A stretch of 64,000 nt of DNA, taken from assembly GCF_030463565.1 (NCBI RefSeq), contig NC_134675.1, positions 16,079,862 to 16,143,861 of the forward strand. Reading direction: 5' to 3'. Position numbers and translations under genes: made by a program. The notes below the pieces were generated by a model, which did no database searches, was not told where the DNA came from, and saw only the letters and a program-made list of their open reading frames with translations. Origin of the DNA: Pelecanus crispus (taxonomy: Eukaryota; Chordata; Aves; Pelecaniformes; Pelecanidae). Positions 21,441 to 30,908 of this stretch are shown in pieces (the first letter of the stretch is position 1; each line of letters starts with the position of its first letter).

Positions 21441-24312
21441 GGCTCATCTCTACTATCATAGAAGACAACTAATGATGAAGCAAATTCTGTATTGGTCCTG
21501 AGAGAAGAGCTGGAGGACTTTCTTTCCTGACCTTAACAAGCAATCGACTGAATCTTTGTAGTGTGAGACTTGATTATAGTCATTGCAACTTTTTATGTGT
21601 ACACGTTGCAAGGAGTTGCAGTCCTTGAAGGATTAAAGGAAGAAATAGGAAGGAAGAAATAAATTTTTTGTTCAAACAAAGCAAAGACTAACAAATGGAA
21701 GCTCTATCATTTCAGTGGAATGATTGCCTTTTTCTTGATAATCTTTCCAAAGCAGTGTAGAGTTTTGGGATGCTTGTAGGTTTCCTATATAGCTCAAACA
21801 ATCAGGTTGCATGCATGCATTTTTTTTTTTAGCAGTGATTTCTTTCAACCTCAACTTACCAAGGAACTGAATCTGATCATCCATTTGCATGTGCAGTCAT
21901 CCACTTGTCATGTATACATGTGAATACCGTAACTTATGTCTGATGTTAAATATTAAGAATAAGCAGAATATGGCTTTGTCCTGTAACTCAGGCCACTGTA
22001 GGTATTCTAAGCATGTGCTCAGTTTCTTCTACTGAGTGACTGATTCAGTCTCTGAGCAGCTGAAGGACAATATTCTAAGATGAAATTATTTGATTAGAAA
22101 AGATAATTCTAGTGGAGATTGAGCAGATCCAGAGCCTGGCAGTCTCTGGGAAACACTGAAAAAAAATAGCAATTTCTTGGTCTTTCTCTAAGCATTTAAT
22201 CTTTCTTCTCTATGGTCCAGATGTAGTAGAGAGGAAAGATCTGTGTTAATAAAGGCCTCTAGGAAAAGTTTTTATTGGGGGGGGAGGGGGGAACTTCCCC
22301 AGAGAATCTCTGAGGTACACTAGACATGGGTTTTTATATGGAAGATGTTCAGCACTACAGATGCTCAGCCTTCAATCAAATTAAGAGATTACTGCAACTG
22401 AATTAAAGATGGATTAGAAGGCATGTTTATGGGTTTACCAAAAGGCTGAATAGGCCTTTACTTTGCTAGAGGTTTGGAATGAGTGGGTAGACAAATGCAT
22501 GAATCTGTGGAGTTAAATAACCAGAGAGCTGACTTTCAAGTTCAGTTTATCTGATCACTGGACTATTTCAGTGTGTCGTATAGACAAATAACAGCTTTCT
22601 TGCTCATATCTTTTAAAAAAAGTTTTCCAAATTTTTGTACAAGTCCACCCTTTTTGTGGCCTTGTTTCTTACTTTGCCATAATATTATAGGGAGGTGAAA
22701 AAAAAACATAAAGGAGGCTGGAAATGTAATATGCAGCTGGTTAGGAGGGAAACAAAACAAGGCATGGCTGGATTAAGAAGTGGTAATTAAGTGATACAGC
22801 ACAGATACAGTAAACTACTTCCATGCCTGAAAAGAGCTGTGGTAGAGGAAACAAAGCAATACAAGGCTACTGTGCTGCTCTTAATTAGAGGATGAGGAAG
22901 CTATAGTTAATATAATACAAAGTTAGTGTCAGATGGGGTTCATTATGTAGTTGAGATAGATTACTAGGTAAATGGATGGTGATGTTTACTGGATTGCTGT
23001 ACAAACTCCTATTGCTCTTTTACTGTTTTCAGAATGCATATAGTTAATTGCAAATTGGTCTATGACACCTTACTAGATCTAACTGATGTGAGGAGGGAAG
23101 TAATCCTTTTTGAATATTCATATCTTTAAGCAGCAGCAAGATATCTGCATGGAGATGGAAAAAATTAAAGTGAAGAAAGAATGGGAGATGCCCTAGAGTA
23201 TAGTACTTCCAGACAAAGCCACAAACAGGGAGCATTACATAATAATGGATTTGGAGCAATGATAGCATTCTGTGAATCTGACTTGTATATGAAATAACTA
23301 AACAGCATGCGTTTCTCTGCTTTTCTCATTCAGATTGTTACAGGACTTTTCATTGTTTATGGAAAGATCTGAAATTTGGGAACTTGTAATGTAGCCTTCT
23401 GAAAGAAGACGAAAAAAAAAGGTGGAAATTTAGTACATTATAGTATATAAAAGTAAAATTTAATTTCTGATTCTCTATACCCAGTACAGAATTTTTCAAT
23501 TTATTTCTGTAGGACTAGTATCTAAGACAAGTTGCACGTGTGTTTTCTGGATGATGCTTTCAAAACAGTAGCAGTGTTCCCTTTCTCTATTCTCTCTCTA
23601 TCTGCATGAGAAAGGTGGTGCTTTAGTTTCTTGATCCTCAGGAAACATCATTTTCTGATAGCCTTTTTAATGCTGGTAGTTAGAGATGATCTGTATGGAG
23701 AAATAATATGCAGTGTTTCTCAGAGAATCCTGACCTACAAAGTAGGAATACAGCATTACATAGTCAAAACACTGACATGAATGCTGATGATAGGTTATGA
23801 GTATGACTCTGTGTATATGCTCCTAGTCACAAGGATAAGGCTCAGAGGGAACAAGTACTCTGTGTGTGGTAGTGAGAGATGAAAGAAACTTTACTTCACA
23901 ACTTCGAAGGAAATGAGAAGCAAGAGAACATGTTTAACAACTTATTTTTAAAATAAAGTTGAAGGAAGGAGGTGATCTTTCAGTTGTAGCAACAGGTAAA
24001 ATATGTTATCAAGTTCTGTATGAAGATTAAATTTGCATCTAGGTAAAACAAATATGAAATGTCTTTGTGTTTTCTGTTAATAAAATTTGTTAATGCAGCT
24101 TTTTTCCAAGATGCAGCTTGATGTAAATAAATGTGTAAAACTTGCATTTTGTATTAGTAAACAAAGTTCTGAAGACAAATACCTTAAGTTGCCAACACTG
24201 CACTTCACATTTGTGAGTAATACCAAGCATAGTGCCTGGCAACAGAGAGAGACTTCAACACATTATCCAACCTGCTCACTGTGCCTAGAGTCTGAGGTAG
24301 TTAGTACTGTGC
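21441..24312. other. APC intron 1, no gene seen
   Basis: Unique A/T-rich intron. A short G-rich run lies near 22277-22292. Ends at GTGC, the left target duplication of provirus B. Confidence 0.6.
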
Positions 24313-24923
24313 TGATACAAAAATTTGCAGATACTATTCTTCAAAGTCCGAACCTCTCCGTAAGAGGAAACGGAGTCTTCAGAAAGTTCCCGAAATAAAA
24401 CTCAATAGCAACAAAATTACTATTAAGCAGGCATTCTTTATTACAGTGCTGGGCAGCACTGGGGATCGTTCCACCATGAGTGCTCCAATGATTTGGCAAA
24501 CTTCCAGAGATTTTATACTATCAAGTTATACATATTCATAGGATTTCTAAGAATTCACCTACATAAACATGAGATCATTATCATATGCAAATGTCCAATC
24601 CGCATGCATAATTGCCCTCTTTGGTGGTTTTCGGGGGTCCTCTGGTGGTCTCCAATAGTCGTCTTCACTTGTCCACTAGTTGAACTTTTGGGCTTCCTTT
24701 GTCCATTTATGGCCATTTAATTAGCTCATCAATCTTTTTGGCCTTGGAATGCCATGAAACCGGTTCCTTGAGTTATCTTGGCATGGAGGTGTTATCAGTG
24801 TTTTACACAGGAAGCCTAACAAGCTTACTCAGGGTCTGTTTTCAGTCATGCAAGACAAGGAGTCACTTTCTTTGAAATATATGTCCTTGAGGTAACTAAA
24901 ACTATCAGAGGTTATCCCTTTCA
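24313..24923 (-). mobile_element. LTR-B, 3' LTR
   Basis: 611 bp, TGATACAAAA to CCCTTTCA on the plus strand. AATAAAG (minus strand) near 24436-24442 is the likely poly(A) signal. Contains an extra 10-bp duplication (CAGTGCTGGG...) near 24447-24460 absent from the other LTR. Confidence 0.95.
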
Positions 24924-24939
24924 TTCCCCCCTTTTCTTT
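24924..24939 (-). promoter_or_regulatory. Polypurine tract of provirus B
   Basis: The minus strand reads AAAGAAAAGGGGGGAA directly before the 3' LTR start TGAAAGGG, the arrangement used to prime plus-strand synthesis in gammaretroviruses. Confidence 0.9.
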
Positions 24940-24956
24940 AAACTTTGTAAATTCCT

Positions 24957-25759
24957 TTACAAAGTTTCTAAATTTTCATATTTCATTAGCTTAGGCAAAG
25001 CCCAAACTCTTATGGCCAGTTTCTTTAGCTTATACCACAAAAGGCAATTGACGACTGTTAGTATGATAACAAACACTAACAATATCAAAAGCGGGTGAAC
25101 CAAAATATTCAAAGTTTTCTCTGCAGAGGGTGAGTATCTTGAAAAGATATCTCACCACTGATGGGTGGTATCAGATTCAATTTGACTAGACAGTCCAACA
25201 TGTTTGTCTCTAGTTATTACCGTTTTAATGACAGATTCTGCTAGTGTAAGTTCTTGAGATTGGTTTAAGATCTCGTTTAGTTTTCTCAGAGATAAACTTG
25301 CATGACTTAATTTTAGGCTTTCATAATGCCAAAACATTGCTACTTGTTCTTCTGTATATGCAAAAAAACGAATACGTTTGGCCATGCCAAGTTAAATGGG
25401 TTATATTCTTAAGGCATCCTATGAATGGGGTGGTCACGTTGTCACTAAGCACACATATCTAGCTCTAACAAACAGGGTTTATTTAATTGGGATTGTTGTC
25501 CACATAAGATGCCGTCAGAGGTGGTTTCACAAAGATCTAAATCATATGTTGTTACATTATAATATATTAATTTTCTTGCACACCATCTATCATAACACTG
25601 TACAAATTGCGAAAATGCTTTTACCCAGTGTTTGGGGTGGACCCATTGTCCAAATAATTTTCTCCACATAAACTCATTATTACTCATCAAGTAGGACTGT
25701 ACCTTATTCTTTTGTTCCAATTGCCACATAACTTGTAGGGTACAAACAGTCCAATCCAT
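24957..25759 (-). pseudogene. ERV B env remnant (C-terminal, transmembrane subunit)
   Basis: The frame 25385-25152 (77 codons) is interrupted by TGA at 25152-25154 and continues in the same frame to TAA at 24957-24959. It includes a Leu-rich helical stretch (LSLRKLNEILNQSQELT), a hydrophobic span (LLILLVFVIILTVVNCLLW) and a short basic tail ending ENLETL. A second frame upstream (25759-25445) has a NVT glycosylation site and several Cys (LDLCETTSDGILC). Position before the polypurine tract, membrane span and short tail indicate env. I do not see the CX6CC motif usual in gammaretroviral TM. The surface subunit is missing. Confidence 0.6.
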
Positions 25760-25774
25760 AATTTTGTCAGATTT

Positions 25775-26275
25775 TTAAGTGATTGTCAAGGATTCACATT
25801 TTCTACTTGCCCACTTGCTTGCGGGCGATAAGCTGTCTTCTCGGGCTTTATTTGTTCTGTAAAGGAAAGTTTCAGGCCACCCAGAAAAGGCATCAGTTAA
25901 TACTAATAGATACCTATACCCCCCTTTTCTAGGGAGCTCCGAAAAATCTATTTGCCAATTTTGACCTGGAACATTCCTTTTATCAATACTTCTAAATTTT
26001 ACACGATTCTCTACCTTGGGATTATTCTTTAAGCATATTTCACATCTATTAACCATAGTTCTTACAGTTTGAAGCAGATTTCTGGCTCCTATTTGCTTGG
26101 TGAGGGAATTATACAAAGCTTCAGTTCCCCAATGAGTTTTGTCATGTATTCTAAAGGGAACTATTATTCTGTTATCTTTCAACATTGCCCACCCTGATGG
26201 GCAAATTTCAGCCTTTAAATCAGTAATTAACTTCTGATCCTTTTCATCATATTCAACTACCTCAGGTAGTTGCAA
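25775..26275 (-). pseudogene. ERV B integrase remnant
   Basis: Has the zinc-binding N-terminal domain (HWGTEALYNSLTKQIG with CEIC downstream) and the first catalytic Asp (LTDAFSGWPETF). The second catalytic Asp region is absent. After RTNKA the sequence jumps to a segment that in another frame reads YRPQASGQVENVN, which contains the third catalytic residue (Glu). An internal deletion of the catalytic core is the simplest explanation. Confidence 0.8.
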
Positions 26276-27618
26276 AAATTTTTCAGGAATTAGACTTAAT
26301 ATCTCACCCTGTTCCGCAGCTTGCCTTGCCTTGCCTTATGATCAGCCAATTTATTTCCCACTTCCCTGTCAGTGTTACCTCTCTGATGTCCTTTGCAGTG
26401 CATAATCGCTACAGCTGACGGAAGTTGTACAGCATCTAAAAGTCGCAAAATTATATCAGACAAAACTGCTCCCATCGGTATACCATGTGTGGTCAGCTTC
26501 TTCTAGCGGCTCCTCCTTCAAGTCAGGCCTACTCACATACACAGTCTCAATGGTTTCTATGCAATCATGCACGACAGCCTCCATTTCCTGTTTATTGATT
26601 AAAAAGGAAGCAGGGTTGATACATCATCTTGTTCCATCAGAACTGCTTGATATTTCAAGAATCTTGATGGTGAGAGCCAGTGTCCCCCTTTTTGTTCTAA
26701 AACGGAGGTTACAGTATGGGCACAATCATCATCTTCTGCCCCAACATGAATTTTCGGGCTTCCTAGATGATCAAGACAACGGCAGCCACTGCCCGAAGAC
26801 ATTCTGGCCATCCTTTGCTTACTTCATCCAATCATTTGGAGAAGTACACTACAGCTCGTTTATAAGGACCCATCCTCTGGGCCAAAATTCCCAAAGCCAC
26901 TCCTTGCCTTTCATAAGAGAACAGCCAGAAGGGCTTCGTTACATCGGGTAGGCCCAAAGTTGGAGCCCTCATTAATCAGTCCATATTAATTGTATCTGGC
27001 TATTTTTCAGCAGTTCATATAGAGGTTTAACCAAAAGTCCATAGTTATATATCCATAATCTGCACCAACCTGTCATTCCCAGAAATGTTCGAAGTTCTTT
27101 TACCGTAGTCGGTTCTGGAGTCTTGCAAATGGCTTCTTTTCGGTCATTCCCGAGCTGTCTCTGTCCCTTAGAAATCACGAATCCCAGGTATATTACTTCC
27201 TTCTTCAGGATCTGGGCTTTCTGTAATGAGACTCGATAACTCCTTAGTCCAAGAAAATTTAACAAACTCACAGTCCATTCTTTCATCCACATACTGTAAA
27301 AGGATACCATTTCTTGGAGGTCTTTCCCAGGCCTCTAATTGCTTTTCAAAGATCGTGGAGCTATTTTTAAATCCTTGAGGTAACACTGTCCAGGTTAGTT
27401 GGTTTTTTTTTTCGTCCTGAATCAGGGTTTTCCCATTCAAAGGCAAATAAATTGCGGCTTTCAGAGGCCAAGGTGAGGCAAAAGAATGCATCTTTCAGAT
27501 CTAGTACTGTGAACCATTCATAGGTTTCTTTTAAACTAGTTAATAAAGTGTATGGGTTTGCCACTACTGGGTGTAAATCTTCAACTATCTTATTTATTGC
27601 CCGCAGGCCTTGTATCAA
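26276..27618 (-). pseudogene. ERV B reverse transcriptase and RNase H region
   Basis: In order: LRAINKIVEDLHPVVANPYT and WFTVLDLKDAFFCLTL (frame 27618-27367); a frameshift at a ten-base homopolymer (about 27404-27413); TWTVLPQGFKNSSTIFEKQL and the catalytic box, which reads YVDE instead of YVDD (about 27291-27302); then GFVISKGQRQLG and LRTFLGMTGWCRLWI (frame 27310-26972). From about 26950 to 26276 the RNase H/connection part has no long sense frame. A GGCAA/GCAAG microrepeat lies near 26320-26337. Dead copy. Confidence 0.85.
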
Positions 27619-28296
27619 TTAGTATGTTTTGCCATCATGCTTTTTGATAGGCAAAATAGAAGTGTTATACTCTGAAGAGCATTCAATCAATAATCCGAAT
27701 CTTATAAATTCTTCTATAACGCTTTTCACTCCTTGCCTGTCTTCCAATTTCAAGGGATATTGTTTTACCTTAATAGGTCGTGCTCCCTCTTTGAGTTTAA
27801 CAACAATTAATTCTGCATTTTTAGCCTTTCCCAGTATTCCCGAGGCCCATACTCCTGGGTATACCTGGTCTTTTATTTCTTGTATCATTTTTTCTTCTTT
27901 AGCTCGGGGTTTAGTGAGAGCTAGACTTAGAATTTCTATGTGTTTTTCTTCTGGTATTTTAAAAACAATTTCTCCCCTGTTAAATTTTATTTCAGCATTT
28001 AATTGTTCTAATAAGTCTCTTCCCAAAAGTGGTCTAGGAGCTTCGGGCAGGTAGAGAAATTTGTGAATCTCTACACTCTTCCCAATTCTGAATTTTAACG
28101 GTTTCAAGAAGAAAGCCTTCTCGACCTGTCCAGTTGCTCCCACAATATTAACATTTTGCCTACTTACGGGCAATAAATTTTGATTTAATACTGAAAACGT
28201 GGCACCTGTATCTACTAGAAATTCTACAGGTTTTTCCTCTTTCCCCAGCTGTACTCTTACCAAGGGCTCTGCTAGGGAAGATTCCCCTGGTCCCCG
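27619..28296 (-). pseudogene. ERV B protease and start of RT
   Basis: Directly continues the gag frame after the UGA. The aspartic protease box LVDTGATFSVL is at about 28218-28186 and the second conserved block LLGRDLLEQLNAEI at about 28030. It runs into the RT N-terminus (KQYPLKLEDRQGVKSVIEEF, then SILPIKKHDGKTY) and ends at a TAA (27619-27621) immediately followed, same frame, by the next RT segment. So this is one frame with one nonsense codon. Confidence 0.9.
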
Positions 28297-28299
28297 TCA
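28297..28299 (-). promoter_or_regulatory. In-frame UGA between gag and pol (likely readthrough site)
   Basis: gag ends ...NMEEN, then UGA, then CGGGGACCAGGGG with the protease frame continuing uninterrupted. Gammaretroviruses make Gag-Pol by suppressing a single stop at this junction. UGA followed by CGG is a known readthrough-favouring context in RNA viruses. Confidence 0.75.
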
Positions 28300-28740
28300 A
28301 TTTTCTTCCATGTTGGCAACTTTCACCAATTTGCCCAATCTTGGGCAATCCTTTTTCCAATGCCCCGTTTGTTTACAATAAGCACACTGGTTTCTTAAGA
28401 GGGGCTGATTTCCTTTGGGTGGGGCACTTACTCCACTTCTCATGGCTCCCCCTCCCTTAGTGTTGTTTCCTGAGGAGTTCCAAGAGGGTGGTGTCTGACC
28501 CCCTGTGGTGTGCAAGGCAGCCACTGTAGCATTAGCAATTGTTTTACCCATTATTCTCTCTTTCTGACTATCTCTGTTCCGATACACTTGCCAAGCAATC
28601 TCCAGCAATTTCTCTAAATCTCTTGCATCCGTTCCTTGCACCTTCTGTAACTTTCTCCTAATATCATAAGCAATCCATTCTCTGTACCAAAACCAGAGCC
28701 TGTACTTCACTAAACACCACATCCAACATTGCATCCACAT
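28297..28740 (-). pseudogene. ERV B gag, capsid C-terminus and nucleocapsid
   Basis: 147 codons ending in a nucleocapsid with one zinc knuckle, CAYCKQTGHWKKDCP (C-x2-C-x4-H-x4-C). Preceded by a helical capsid end rich in Arg/Lys/Glu (KLQKVQGTDARDLEKLLEIA) and a Gly/Ser/Asn linker. Between 28741 and 28820 the frame is lost relative to the upstream gag segment. Confidence 0.9.
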
Positions 28741-28820
28741 CCTCCCAATCAGGGTCCTGAGTTTTCACCAATCAATTCAAATCCTTTAGCAACCTTTTCG
28801 GGATCATCTTGATAATTAAT

Positions 28821-29507
28821 TCACCAGCAGTCCAAGTCTGCTAAAGTAAAAGCCACTTTAATTCTAACAAGTCCTCCCACTGCCTGCCTTAGTGGAGCCT
28901 GTATAATAGGTCCCACTTTACTCCGAGTTCTGGCAGTGATGGGAGAAAATCTGATATTAGTTTCTTCCCTGACTCGTGCCTCTGATTCTTCACCCCCGAC
29001 AGCACCAGCATCTCCCTCCCAATCACCTTCTCTCTCTAGCGGAGGCAAATAATCCTCCAGCCTTTCATTCTGCGGGCCAACTTTTAAACATCTCTGTCCA
29101 ATGCTACACGCCGAGCAACACCTCTTTAATTCTCTCCCCTGCTTATTTTTCTCTCCTTCTATCGCCAGAACCATAGGGTCCTGGGGCGCTAGATTAATTC
29201 CACATTCTTTCTGCCATTCAGGGTGATTTCGCAAAGTGAAAAACATATCTGCATAAACCACTTCATCCCATTTTCTCTCTCGTCTTAGAAATAACATAAG
29301 TTGCAACAAAGTATTATACTCTAAAGTTCCGTTAAAAGGCCATTTTTCGCTATCATCCAACTTATATAAAGGCCACCACTGATTACAATATTTTATCAAG
29401 GTTTTACGATTCACATTCCCTCCAGATGGCCCCCCAATATCTTTCCAGTGAGCTAAAATGCAGCCCAAAGGGCTCTTTTTCAGAACTCCGCCTTGTTGGT
29501 TCCCCAT
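28821..29507 (-). pseudogene. ERV B gag, matrix to start of capsid
   Basis: The frame opens at 29567, but the Met at 29507 is the likely start because it gives MGNQQGG, with Gly2 for N-myristoylation and membrane targeting. Then a matrix-like helical domain (WWPLYKLDDSEKWPFNGTLE, then HPEWQKECG), a Cys-rich patch (CCSACSIGQRC), an acidic linker and the probable capsid start near PIIQAPLRQAVG. The capsid core beyond is truncated by frame loss. Confidence 0.85.
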
Positions 29508-29661
29508 TCTAAAGTTTATACAACACAAGGACAAGGACAGAGACTGGGGCACAAACACCACACACAACTAACAATTACTATCACAGATACAATAACAAAT
29601 GTCGACATAGGATGATCAGAGATTTTCAGATATGTGCGCACCAAACTTAGAACTACATGAC

Positions 29662-30069
29662 ACACGCGTATGTAAACCAAAATCAAATACAAATGCACAA
29701 ACAGACGACCGTACTAACCAAATGATCAATACAACCATGCAACGTAGTAATCAGGTGATTAATACAAATCGTATATGCAATTGTATGCCAGAAAGAGACA
29801 CATGCGTATGTAAAGCAAAATCAAATACAAATGCACAAACAGACGACTGTACTAATCAAATGGTCAATACAACCATGCAACGTAGTAACCAGGTGACTAA
29901 TACAAATCGTATATGCAATTGTATGCCAGAAAAACAGACACACGCGTATGTAAAGCAAAATCAAATACAAATGCACAAACAGACGACCGTACTAATCAAA
30001 TGGTCAATACAACCATGCAACGTAGTAACCAGGTGATTAATACAAATCGTATATGCAATTGTATGCCAC
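29662..30069. repeat. Three tandem ~139-bp repeats in ERV B leader
   Basis: Units start near GCGTATGTAAA at 29666, 29804 and 29944 (periods 138 and 140) and are nearly identical, each containing AATCAAATACAAATGCACAA and ending GTATATGCAATTGTATGCCA. They sit between the PBS and the gag start, the region that in gammaretroviruses holds packaging and translation signals. The + strand open frame across them is an artefact of the repetition. Confidence 0.95.
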
Positions 30070-30281
30070 CCTGCAGGGTTCTCACGAACTGTGACTTATG
30101 AGTAGCTCCAAATGACCGGTCAAAACAGAAAAACAAAACAAAAAAAAGAATGCCTTATTCTTACCAGAGGTCCTTGTCTGCCCCTGCACGGATCCGCCGA
30201 ATCGGGGAGTCCCTCCAGAGAATTCTCCGGGGCCAGCCGAGGGAGTCTCCGACTCAGGGGTCCTGCAGCCGGACAGAGATG

Positions 30282-30299
30282 GTCCCACCTGGGTCGCCA
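30282..30299 (-). promoter_or_regulatory. ERV B primer binding site, arginine-tRNA type
   Basis: Minus strand TGGCGACCCAGGTGGGAC, four bases after the 5' LTR. One base from the complement of the tRNA-Arg 3' end with a GACCCAG acceptor stem (TGGCGACCCAGATGGGAC). 30070-30281 is leader with no gene. Confidence 0.8.
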
Positions 30300-30303
30300 A
30301 AAC

Positions 30304-30904
30304 TGATACAAAAATTCGCAGATACTATTCTTCAAAGTCCGAACCTCTCCGTAAGAGGAAACGGAGTCTTCAGAAAGTTCCCGAAATAAAACTCAATAGC
30401 AACAAAATTACTATTAAGCAGGCATTCTTTATTGCAGCACTGGGGATCGTTCCACCATGAGTGCTCCAACGATTTGGCAAACTTCCAGAGATTTTATACT
30501 ATCAAGTTATACATATTCATAGGATTTCTAAGAATTCACCTACATAAACATGAGATCATTATCATATGCAAATGTCCAATCCGCATGCATAATTGCCCTC
30601 TTTGGTGGTTTTCGGGGGTCCTCTGGTGGTCTCCAATAGTCTTCCTCACTTGTCCACTAGTTGAACTTTTGGGCTTCCTTTGTCCATTTATGGCCATTTA
30701 ATTAGCTCATCAATCTTTTTGGCCTTGGAATGCCATGAAACCGGTTCCTTGAGTTATCTTGGCATGGAGGTGTTATCAGTGTTTTACACAGGAAGCCTAA
30801 CAAGCTTACTCAGGGTCTGTTTTCAGTCATGCAAGACAAGGAGTCACTTTCTTTGAAATATATGTCCTTGAGGTAACTAAAACTATCAGAGGTTATCCCT
30901 TTCA
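30304..30904 (-). mobile_element. LTR-B, 5' LTR
   Basis: 601 bp, identical to the 24313-24923 copy except for about five substitutions and the 10-bp indel noted there. TG...CA ends intact. Confidence 0.95.
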
Positions 30905-30908
30905 GTGC

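Larger units (their letters stand above)
24313..30904 (-). mobile_element. Class I (gammaretrovirus-like) provirus B, 6.6 kb
   Basis: Complete LTR-to-LTR insertion on the minus strand, flanked by a perfect 4-bp duplication GTGC (24309-24312 and 30905-30908), as typical for class I elements. From high to low coordinate: 5' LTR, Arg-type PBS, repeated leader, gag with MGNQQGG start and CCHC knuckle, in-frame UGA, protease-RT-RNase H, integrase remnant, env C-terminus, polypurine tract, 3' LTR. A large deletion removes most of integrase and the start of env. The two LTRs differ at about five positions plus one 10-bp duplication, so the insertion is recent by ERV standards. Confidence 0.95.

Noticed and set aside
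29662-30069. Possible CRISPR-like array
   Set aside because: Units are contiguous ~139-bp direct repeats without spacers, in a vertebrate retrovirus leader.
29632-30101. 134-codon + strand open frame over the ERV B leader
   Set aside because: It exists only because a stop-free 139-bp unit is repeated three times with near-multiple-of-three periods. No protein features, wrong strand for the provirus.
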